Source: JBDTSW01 sp039930945
GTDB lineage: Bacteria; Actinomycetota; Thermoleophilia; Solirubrobacterales; 70-9
DNA: 20,263 bases
NCBI GenBank assembly: GCA_039930945.1
Contig: JBDTSW010000030.1
Span: 1-20,263 of the forward strand
Direction: 5' to 3'
This document shows positions 9,470-15,514 of the stretch, one piece after another; position 1 is the stretch's first letter, and the number at the start of each line of letters is the position of its first letter. Under the pieces are notes generated by a model. That model saw nothing but the letters and a program-made list of their open reading frames with translations. It searched no databases and had not been told where the DNA came from. A program made the translations under genes and the position numbers.

Positions 9470-10432
9470 CTAGGGCGTCTGGCCCTCGAGCAGCCGGCGT
9501 GCCGCCGTCGCCGGGTCGGTTTCCCGCCTGACGACGCTCTCCAGCAGTCGAGCCCACTCGGGGTCCCCGCTCGCCCTGCTCTCGAGGTCGCGGCGAAGGC
9601 GAGCCGCGGCGATGCCGATCACCTCCGCTCGGAGGTTGCGCGCCCTGCGGGCCTCGAGCGTGCCCTCCTGCTCGATGTGGGCACGGTGTTCGTCGATCGT
9701 CTCTCGCAGCTGCGCGATCCCCTCTCCGCCGGTCGCCTCGGTCTTCACGACCGGGACTCGCCAGGCGCGGACGGGACCGAGCGCGAGCACGCTTCGCACC
9801 TCGCGGACCATCGTCTCGGCCATGGGGTGGTCGCACTTGTTGACGACGATCACGTCGGGGATCTCCATCACGCCGGCCTTCAGCGCCTGGATCGAGTCGC
9901 CCGAGCCGGGCATCAGCGCCAGCACGATCGTGTCGGCGTGATCGACGACGTCGATCTCGCCCTGGCCGACGCCGACGGTCTCCAGCAGCACGTAGTCCTT
10001 GCCCGACGCATCCATCAGCAGCGCCGCCTGCAGCGCCGCCTCGGCCAGCCCGCCGAGCGAGCCGCGGGTGGCCATCGAGCGGATGAAGACCCCCGGGTCG
10101 AGGAAATGGTCGGCGAGGCGGATCCGGTCGCCGAGGACAGCGCCCTGGGTGAACGGGCTGGAGGGATCGATCGAGAGCACGCCGACGTCGCTGCCGTCGG
10201 CGCGGATCTGGGTGGTCAGCGCCCCGATCAGGGTGCTCTTGCCGACCCCCGGGGGGCCGGTGAGCCCGATGACGCGCGCGGCGCCCGTCCGCGGGAACAG
10301 CTCGGCGACCAGGGCGTCGCCCTGCGGGTCGCGATTTTCGACCATGCTGATCGCCCGGGCCAGGGCGCGACCCTCGCCGGAGATCACCCGCTCGGCCAGG
10401 GACTGCTCGGCTGACTCGGTCGACTCGGCCAT
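9470..10432 (-). CDS. meaB: MeaB-type G-protein chaperone of B12 mutase
   Basis: This 320-residue P-loop GTPase of the MeaB/ArgK (LAO transport ATPase-like) family is known to gate loading of adenosylcobalamin into acyl-CoA mutases and to protect them from inactivation. The sequence shows the Walker A motif GLTGPPGVGKSTLIGAL (GPPGVGKS at 59-66), SIDPSSPFTQGAVLGDRIR (82-105), the Walker B-like ETVGVGQGE (151-159) and guanine-specificity NKCD (198-201), with a C-terminal helical dimerisation arm. Its client is most likely the mutase encoded 6.5 kb away at 889-2995, so the two loci are functionally linked although not one operon. ATG 10432 sits 9 nt after a TAGACT -10 hexamer without a Shine-Dalgarno. 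Older annotations calling this family arginine transport ATPases are not supported by context. Confidence 0.94.
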   Translation of the reverse strand: MAESTESAEQSLAERVISGEGRALARAISMVENRDPQGDALVAELFPRTGAARVIGLTGPPGVGKSTLIGALTTQIRADGSDVGVLSIDPSSPFTQGAVLGDRIRLADHFLDPGVFIRSMATRGSLGGLAEAALQAALLMDASGKDYVLLETVGVGQGEIDVVDHADTIVLALMPGSGDSIQALKAGVMEIPDVIVVNKCDHPMAETMVREVRSVLALGPVRAWRVPVVKTEATGGEGIAQLRETIDEHRAHIEQEGTLEARRARNLRAEVIGIAAARLRRDLESRASGDPEWARLLESVVRRETDPATAARRLLEGQTP

Positions 10433-10441
10433 CGGGCGCGG

Positions 10442-10462
10442 AGTCTAGGCGCCGCGTAGATT
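10442..10462. promoter_or_regulatory. Divergent -10 boxes for meaB and acyltransferase
   Basis: The 39-bp gap between the two divergent starts holds TAGACT on the minus strand (10447 to 10442, 9 nt before the meaB ATG) and TAGATT on the plus strand (10457-10462, 9 nt before the TTG of the acyltransferase). Neither has a Shine-Dalgarno, so both transcripts would have leaders of only a few nucleotides. The -35 regions must lie inside the opposite gene. Confidence 0.5.
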
Positions 10463-10471
10463 CCAGCGACC

Positions 10472-11098
10472 TTGATTCGCTCGATTCGTTTCTTCGCCGC
10501 CAACGGCATGCTCAACGCCAAGTACGCGCGCCTGCTGTGGCGCTATCTCTGGCGACGGCTGCTGACCCCGGCGGGCTGGCGCTGGGAGACCGACGGCCCG
10601 GTGTTCTTCGGCCGCGACCTGCAGATCCAGATCGGCAGGCGGGGGAGGCTGCGCTTTGGCCGCTTCACCTGGATCGGCGACGGCACCAAGCTCCGCTGCC
10701 ACGAGGGCGAGGTCGAGATCGGGGCAAAGACGGTGATCGGCCAGGAGTGCACGATCTCGGCCTTCAAGCAGGTCCGCATCGGCGAGCAGTGCGTGATCGC
10801 CGACCGGGCGATGTTCATCGACTTCGACCATGGGATCGTCGAGGTCGAGCGCCCGATCCGCCAGCAGGGGATCTACAAGCTGCCGGTCGAGGTCGGCTCG
10901 AACGTCTGGGTCGGCTACGGAGCCTGCGTCCTGCGCGGCGTCAGCGTCGGCGACAACTCGATCTTGGGGACCTATGCCGTCGCGACCAAGGACGTGCCCG
11001 CCAACGTCGTCGCCGCCGGAGTGCCGGCACGCGTGATCAGGGAGCGTGACGCTCCCGCAACCCTGCGCTGGCCGAGCCCTGTGGCTCCGCCGGCCTGA
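10472..11098 (+). CDS. Left-handed beta-helix (hexapeptide) acyltransferase
   Basis: The protein has 208 residues from TTG 10472. After an N-terminal basic, aromatic segment (residues about 5-35, with LLWRYLWRRLL that could be amphipathic and touch the membrane) comes a series of imperfect hexapeptide repeats: IGRRGRLRFGRFTWIGDGTK, VEIGAKTVIGQECTI, VRIGEQCVIADRAMFIDFDH, then VEVGSNVWVGYGACVLRGVSVGDNSILGTYAV and the typical VPANVVAAGVPARVI end. These features are those of O-acetyltransferases acting as trimers with acetyl-CoA or another acyl-CoA; the loop His in FIDFDHG is the likely catalytic base. It converges on the GT4 gene with 4 bp between them. With the glucan genes next door, acylation of a polysaccharide is a reasonable inference; the M. 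tuberculosis Rv3030-region also has a putative acyltransferase (Rv3034c). Confidence 0.88.
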   Translation: MIRSIRFFAANGMLNAKYARLLWRYLWRRLLTPAGWRWETDGPVFFGRDLQIQIGRRGRLRFGRFTWIGDGTKLRCHEGEVEIGAKTVIGQECTISAFKQVRIGEQCVIADRAMFIDFDHGIVEVERPIRQQGIYKLPVEVGSNVWVGYGACVLRGVSVGDNSILGTYAVATKDVPANVVAAGVPARVIRERDAPATLRWPSPVAPPA

Positions 11099-11108
11099 CC
11101 GCTCAGGC
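11093..11108. terminator. Hairpin spanning the stop codons of convergent genes
   Basis: GCCTGA, four loop bases, TCAGGC. The TGA of the acyltransferase and the complement of the TGA of the GT4 gene both lie inside the perfect 6-bp stem. It could act as a bidirectional terminator but lacks U-tracts on both strands. Confidence 0.4.
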
Positions 11109-12293
11109 TCGCTCCACCCCGACCAGCTCGCCGTAAAGCGAAGCCGTCTGCTCGGCCACGTCGGCCCAATCAAAGCCGCGGACGTGCTCGAGTCCCTCCT
11201 CGATCAGGCGCTCGCCGAGCTTGTCGTCGCGCAGCAGGCGAACGGCGACCTCCGCCAGGGCCTCCGGGTCGCGCGGTGCGAAGCGCAGGCCGGCGCCGTC
11301 TTCGGGCACCACCTCGCGCAGCCCGCCCGTGTCGGCGACGATGCAGGGGCAGCCCGAGGCCATCGCCTCGAGCGCGACGAGGCCGAAGGGCTCGTAGATC
11401 GAGGGGACGACGCAGACGTCGGCGATCCGGTACAGCGAGTGCAGCACGTCGTCGCCGATCCAGCCGAGAAAGGTCCCTTGCTCCATCAGGCCGAGGTCGC
11501 CCGCCTGGCGCCGCAGCTCCGACTCGTGCGTGCCCGAGCCGGCGACCAGAAAGCGCGTGCCCGGGACCTGGGCGACCACGCTGGGCATCGCCTCCAGCGC
11601 CAGCTGGAAACCCTTCTCGTAGACGAGCCTGCCGATCAGCAGGACGAGCTTCTCCTCGGGGCCGGCGAACTCGGAGCGCAGGCGTTCGAGCTCGGGGCCC
11701 GGTTGGGGCTGGAGGTCGTCGGGGTCGATGCCGTTGCCGATCACCGAGATCCGGTCCTCGGGGACGGCGAAGATGTCGGCCACCTGCTCGCGCATGTAAT
11801 ACGAGCAGGCGATCACCCTGTCGGCGCGGTTACTGATCCAGCGCTCGACCCCGTGGATGTAGGACTGAGGGTGCTTGTCGACCCATCCCTGGTGGCGGCC
11901 GTGCTCGGTCGCGTGGATCGTCGTCACCAGCGGCGCGTCGAAACGACGTGCGAGGTGGTCGCAGGCGATTGCCACCAGCCAGTCATGGCCGTGGACCAGA
12001 TCGAAGTCGAAGCGGTCACCGAGCTCGACGCCGGCGGCGAGCATGTCGGCGTTCATGCGCTCGACCCAGGCGACGAACTCACCGAGGTCGGTCGGTCGCT
12101 TGGGCTCGATCACGCGATGGATATGGACCCCGCCGACGAAGTCGTCGGCCGGCGACTCCTCGCCGCCGCGGGTGAGGACGTGGACCTCGACCTCGCGCTC
12201 GACCAGGCCCTCCGAGAGCTTGCGGACGTGCCGGGCGAGGCCACCCTCGATCAGCGGCGGGTACTCCCAGGAGAGGATCAGGACTCGGCTCAA
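11103..12293 (-). CDS. GT4 glycosyltransferase, Rv3032-like alpha-glucan synthase
   Basis: This 396-residue GT-B fold enzyme of family GT4 probably elongates an alpha-1,4-glucan from a nucleotide-glucose donor in the cytoplasm. N-terminal motifs are LILSWEYPPLIEGGLARHV (acceptor-side Gly-rich loop) and LVHGHDWLVA; the stretch TTIHATEHGRHQGWV is characteristic of the glycogen-synthase-like and mycobacterial Rv3032 group. The C-terminal donor domain has LLIGRLVYEKGFQLALEA and the E-x7-E motif YEPFGLVALEAMASG. The start is TTG 12293, overlapping the TGA of the GH57 gene (TTGA), so translation is coupled. The order GH57 then GT4 copies Rv3031-Rv3032, where Rv3032 contributes to methylglucose lipopolysaccharide and glycogen-type glucan. 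Substrate assignment is by family and synteny. Confidence 0.92.
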   Translation of the reverse strand: MSRVLILSWEYPPLIEGGLARHVRKLSEGLVEREVEVHVLTRGGEESPADDFVGGVHIHRVIEPKRPTDLGEFVAWVERMNADMLAAGVELGDRFDFDLVHGHDWLVAIACDHLARRFDAPLVTTIHATEHGRHQGWVDKHPQSYIHGVERWISNRADRVIACSYYMREQVADIFAVPEDRISVIGNGIDPDDLQPQPGPELERLRSEFAGPEEKLVLLIGRLVYEKGFQLALEAMPSVVAQVPGTRFLVAGSGTHESELRRQAGDLGLMEQGTFLGWIGDDVLHSLYRIADVCVVPSIYEPFGLVALEAMASGCPCIVADTGGLREVVPEDGAGLRFAPRDPEALAEVAVRLLRDDKLGERLIEEGLEHVRGFDWADVAEQTASLYGELVGVERA

Positions 12294-13687
12294 GGTTCTG
12301 TGAGCGGGGCGAGGCTCAGGTCTGGCGCCAGGTTTCGCAGGCGCGGATCGGGCTCGGTGACGGAGTGTATGGCGTCCAGCATCGCCTCAGCGTGGGCGGT
12401 GACCCGCTGGAAGGGGTAGTCGCCCGCCTGCCGGCGCCCATCCAGAAACGCCCAGTCGCTGGCCTGAACCGCGAGCAGCTCGCGCGCGGCGCGCGTCGCC
12501 GCAGGGTCGGCCAGGCCGCGCCCGCCGATCTCGCCAAGCAGGCGCAACTCCAGCCGCCGCGCCGCCCAGGCGAGGTCGGCGACCGAGGGCGAGTCCCAGG
12601 TACGCAGGTCCTTGCCCTCGCCCCAACTGGATCTGGCCAGCTCGCGCGCCTCGGGACGGTGGCGCTCCAGCGCCCGCCCCAGGGTGGTCATTTCGACGCC
12701 CGCGCCGGGGGCCAGCCGGCAGACCTCGGCAAGCCACTCGGGGCCCTCCCACCACCAGTGGCCGAGCAGCTCCGTGTCGACCGCGAAGACCATCAACCCC
12801 GGGTGGCCGCGCCCGGCCCGGAAGGCCGCCAGCCGCGCCGATGCCGCCTCGACGAACTCCGCCGCCTGCTCGCGCGCTCGTCGCGTCGCGACCACCGGGT
12901 CGTAGGCGCCGCCGCCGATCGCCCAGGGCCGCGCCCCGCGAAGGCTCTTGCGGTGCAGATCGGCGTACAGCGGGTCCGAGGGGTAGCCGTCCAGCGACCA
13001 CAGCCAGCCCACCGCCTCCCAGTCGATCGTGAACGCCACCGGGCCCGCGCGCGTGGCCGCCGGCACCAGGGCGGCGAGGTCGTCCTGGTGCGCTGACTGG
13101 TCGCTGCAGAAGTACCGCAGCGAGCGCTCGGCCAGGAGCGCCTCGAGGCCGGGCTCATACGCGCACTCGGGCAACCAGAAGCCGGCGGCCCCGCCGAAGC
13201 GCCGGCGGTGCGAGCGCAGACCGGCGTCGAGCTGCAGCCGGCGCCCGGCGAGCGTCGCCACCAGCGGCAACACGGCGTGCGACGCGGCCGACGCCATCAG
13301 CTCGACCCGGCCGGAGTCGGCAGGCTCGCGGAAGATCGCAAGCAGGTCGCCACCGGTCTCGGCCAGTCGCGCCTGCACCGCCCGGTAGCGCTCGGCCTCG
13401 GCGCGGCAGGCGGGCTCGAACTCGGCGTCGACGTCATCGGCATCGGCGTCGGCCGACCGAATCCGGAACTCGCGCAGGAACTCGCCGAGGCGCTCGCAGA
13501 CACCGGGGGCCTCGAGCTGATCGGCGAGGACCGGCGTCACGGTGACGGTGACCTGATCGGCGATGTCCATCACCGGGACGTATGAGCGGCAGACGGCGTC
13601 GAACAGCCACTCCTCGCCGAACGGATAGGTGCCGAAGCCCTCGACGTAGGGCATGTGGCTGTGGAGCACGATCGCTAGGTCACCCAC
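12290..13687 (-). CDS. GH57 alpha-glucan branching enzyme-like (Rv3031-like)
   Basis: The protein has 465 residues from GTG 13687. GH57 signatures are in order: motif 1 IVLHSHMPYVEG (residues 6-17), nucleophile E174 in FWLPECAYEPG, and general acid D304 in VFAVDTELLGHWWWEGPEWL, followed by the DUF1957-type C-terminal helical part with SSWGEGKDLRTW and QASDWAFL. These also occur in M. tuberculosis Rv3031. Family members form alpha-1,6 branches in alpha-1,4-glucans. The frame remains open to 13834, but those 49 codons are Gly/Pro-rich, non-homologous and contain inverted repeats, so I treat them as leader. The methyltransferase gene ends 118 bp upstream and the GT4 gene overlaps the 3' end by 3 bp, making a methyltransferase-GH57-GT4 unit. 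Both catalytic residues are present, so it should be active; branching versus amylase activity is not settled by sequence. Confidence 0.93.
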   Translation of the reverse strand: MGDLAIVLHSHMPYVEGFGTYPFGEEWLFDAVCRSYVPVMDIADQVTVTVTPVLADQLEAPGVCERLGEFLREFRIRSADADADDVDAEFEPACRAEAERYRAVQARLAETGGDLLAIFREPADSGRVELMASAASHAVLPLVATLAGRRLQLDAGLRSHRRRFGGAAGFWLPECAYEPGLEALLAERSLRYFCSDQSAHQDDLAALVPAATRAGPVAFTIDWEAVGWLWSLDGYPSDPLYADLHRKSLRGARPWAIGGGAYDPVVATRRAREQAAEFVEAASARLAAFRAGRGHPGLMVFAVDTELLGHWWWEGPEWLAEVCRLAPGAGVEMTTLGRALERHRPEARELARSSWGEGKDLRTWDSPSVADLAWAARRLELRLLGEIGGRGLADPAATRAARELLAVQASDWAFLDGRRQAGDYPFQRVTAHAEAMLDAIHSVTEPDPRLRNLAPDLSLAPLTEP

Positions 13688-13805
13688 GTGCCCTGGCTCG
13701 CGGGTCCTGTCGCCGGTGGGAGGGGGCCCGGGGCTTCCGACCCGATAGTTCGGGTCCTCGGACCCCCTCCCCCCGCCGCCACCCGCGGATGCCGCCGAGT
13801 GGTCC
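13688..13805 (-). promoter_or_regulatory. Structured leader between methyltransferase and GH57 genes
   Basis: This 118-bp gap holds two inverted repeats. GGGTCC-TC-GGACCC (13752-13765) is a tight dyad. GGGAGGGGG (13718-13726) and CCCCCTCCC (13763-13771) can pair as a 9-bp stem, and the two arrangements share 13763-13765, so they are mutually exclusive. CGGGTCCT also occurs twice. No promoter or ribosome site stands out. It could be an attenuator-like leader, a processing site or GC-rich noise. Confidence 0.35.
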
Positions 13806-14561
13806 TCAGGCACGGCAGATCGCCACGAAGTCAAGGGCTCCCCCGAGATCCCTCTGCGTCTCGTCGTAGAGGCGGAAGTCCGAGGCGGCGATCGCGGGGG
13901 TGAAGCGATCGTAGAAGGGCCTGGTCAGGCGCAGGGCCCTGTGGGCGCGGTCCCAGCCGGCGCCCAGCGCCAGCTCGTGAGCGCGCAGCTTGCGGGCGTG
14001 GAAGAGGCCCAGGACCTCGACCTCGGAGAAGCGGGGAGCAAGCAGGTCGCGGTACTCCGCCAGCGTGTACTCGCGCAGGTGCCAGGGGTTGTCGGACTTG
14101 CGCGCTCCGGGCGGGGCCAGCGTCAGCCGGTTAGGGGTCGAGACGTAGGCGACCGGCGCGGCGGCCGCGAAGCCCGCAAGCAGGGCTCCCGGATCGACTA
14201 TGTGCTCGATCGTCTGCAGGAAGACGATCGCGTCGCAGGGGCCCTCGAAGGCCTCGACCAGCGAGCGTTCGAAGCGCAGGTTCGAACGCACGTAGCGGGC
14301 GCGTGCGTGCTCGTGGGCCGCCCGGTTGGCGTCCACCCCGACTACCTCGGCGGCGGTGGCCGCGAGCAGATCGGAGCCGTAGCCCTCGCCACAGGCGAGG
14401 TCGGCGACGCGCAGTGCGCCCACCCTGCCGGCGATCCACTCATAGACGGCCAGATGGCGCCGGAACCAGTAGTTCTCGGCGGGCACGTCGGGCAGCGTCC
14501 GCTCGCCCGTCAGCTCGAGCGGTGGCACCCCCGCCGGCTGGCCATGCTGCACTGCTGTCAC
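13806..14561 (-). CDS. SAM-dependent methyltransferase, Rv3030-like
   Basis: The protein has 251 residues from GTG 14561; GTG 14552 and 14528 are in-frame alternatives. It is a class I Rossmann methyltransferase: motif I VADLACGEGYGSDLL (52-66), the acidic post-motif DANRAAHEHA, then FLQTIEHIVDPGALL and YVSTPNRLTLAPPG. The N-terminal block LTGERTLPDVPAENYWFRRH is diagnostic of the Rv3030 group, whose gene lies directly ahead of Rv3031-Rv3032 in mycobacteria, as this one lies ahead of the GH57 and GT4 genes. In that setting it is a candidate sugar O-methyltransferase for 6-O-methylglucose lipopolysaccharide. GTG 14561 is preferred because TAGTGT lies exactly 7 nt upstream, giving a leaderless start. 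Methyltransferase identity is secure; the glucan acceptor is inferred from synteny. Confidence 0.9.
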   Translation of the reverse strand: MTAVQHGQPAGVPPLELTGERTLPDVPAENYWFRRHLAVYEWIAGRVGALRVADLACGEGYGSDLLAATAAEVVGVDANRAAHEHARARYVRSNLRFERSLVEAFEGPCDAIVFLQTIEHIVDPGALLAGFAAAAPVAYVSTPNRLTLAPPGARKSDNPWHLREYTLAEYRDLLAPRFSEVEVLGLFHARKLRAHELALGAGWDRAHRALRLTRPFYDRFTPAIAASDFRLYDETQRDLGGALDFVAICRA

Positions 14562-14568
14562 CCGCTGG

Positions 14569-14578
14569 ACACTACGAT
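14569..14578. promoter_or_regulatory. Overlapping divergent -10 boxes of two methyltransferase genes
   Basis: ACACTACGAT contains TAGTGT on the minus strand (7 nt before GTG 14561) and TACGAT on the plus strand (10 nt before ATG 14589); they share two bases. The gap between the two start codons is only 27 bp, so both promoters cannot be occupied by polymerase at once. Confidence 0.5.
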
Positions 14579-14588
14579 CCCGGTCCCG

Positions 14589-15503
14589 ATGCCCGCCTCG
14601 CCCTCGGCCACCGCTGAGCACATCAAGGACGTCAACACCCGCTATCACGACGTCGCCGCGCCCTCCTACGACGCCAAGTGGGGAATCGACTACGGCGAGG
14701 TCGGCCGCGCCCAGGTGCGCGCCAAGCTGGTCAAGGCCCTTGGCCACGAGCCGCCCGAGCCGTTCGGGGACGCGCTCGAGATCGGCGCCGGCACCGGTTA
14801 CTTCTCGCTCAACCTTGCCCAGCTCGGCCTGATCGAGCGCTCGACCGCCACCGACATCTCAAACGGCATGCTGGGGGCGCTGTCGGGCACCGCTCGGCGC
14901 CTCGGCGTGGCGGTCGAGGCGGTCCGTGCCGAGGCGGAGGCGCTTCCCTTCGACGACGCCAGCTTCGATCTCGTCTTCGGCCACGCGGTGCTGCACCACA
15001 TCCCCGACCTGGACCGCGCCTTCGGCGAGTTCGGCAGGGTGCTGCGACCCGGGGGCGTGGTCGCATTCTGCGGCGAGCCCTCCCGCCACGGCGACCGGCT
15101 CGCCGCCGTGCCCAAGCGCGCCGGCCGGCTCCTCGGCCCCGCCTGGCGGCGACTGCTCGGCGCCGCCGCATCCAACGGCGTCGAGGCGGGGCACGAAGAC
15201 TGCCACGACCTCGAGCCCGAGGTCGACGTCCACGCCTTCACCCCGTCGGACCTGCGCCGGCACCTCGATGCCGGCGGCTTCGAGTCGGCTCGAATCCAGG
15301 GCGAGGAGCTGCTGGCGAACCTCTGGGGCTGGACTCTGCGCTCGCTGGAGTCGACCGCCGACCCGGACCAGGTGCCGCAGCGATGGCGACAGTTCGCCTT
15401 TCGCAGCTACATCGCCCTGCAGCGCGTCGACGCGGGGCTGCTGGAGCCGCGACTGCCGCCGCAGCTCTTCTACAACCTGATGCTGAGCGCGAGCCGGCCC
15501 TGA
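14589..15503 (+). CDS. SAM-dependent methyltransferase, Methyltransf_11/UbiE-like
   Basis: The protein has 304 residues from ATG 14589. The N-terminus reads HIKDVNTRYHDVAAPSYDAK, as in UbiE/COQ5-like enzymes. Motif I is DALEIGAGTGYFSLNLA (61-77), motif II ATDISNGML, motif IV EALPFDDASFDLVFGHAVLH and motif VI GRVLRPGGVVAFCGEPSRHG. The C-terminal third (about 200-304, with WGWTLRSLESTADPD and FRSYIALQRVDAGLL) is a family-specific cap that sets the acceptor. It is transcribed away from the Rv3030-like gene and may be the second methyltransferase expected in a polymethylated-glucan locus (mycobacteria have Rv3037c nearby), but a small-molecule or lipid acceptor is as possible. Earlier open sequence back to 13941 is the antisense of the other methyltransferase and is not coding. 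Confidence 0.88.
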   Translation: MPASPSATAEHIKDVNTRYHDVAAPSYDAKWGIDYGEVGRAQVRAKLVKALGHEPPEPFGDALEIGAGTGYFSLNLAQLGLIERSTATDISNGMLGALSGTARRLGVAVEAVRAEAEALPFDDASFDLVFGHAVLHHIPDLDRAFGEFGRVLRPGGVVAFCGEPSRHGDRLAAVPKRAGRLLGPAWRRLLGAAASNGVEAGHEDCHDLEPEVDVHAFTPSDLRRHLDAGGFESARIQGEELLANLWGWTLRSLESTADPDQVPQRWRQFAFRSYIALQRVDAGLLEPRLPPQLFYNLMLSASRP

Positions 15504-15514
15504 GCGGCCGGCTC
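15491..15514. terminator. Bidirectional hairpin between methyltransferase and dipZ
   Basis: GAGCCGGCC, loop CTGAGC, GGCCGGCTC: a perfect 9-bp stem between convergent genes. The methyltransferase TGA is in the loop, and the dipZ stop overlaps the end of the stem. It has no U-tract, but stem strength and position suggest termination or 3'-end protection for both transcripts. Confidence 0.5.

Noticed and set aside
13688..13834. 49-codon extension of the GH57 protein.
   Set aside because: Gly/Pro-rich, overlaps the end of the methyltransferase gene and lacks homology. GTG 13687 gives the normal GH57 start.
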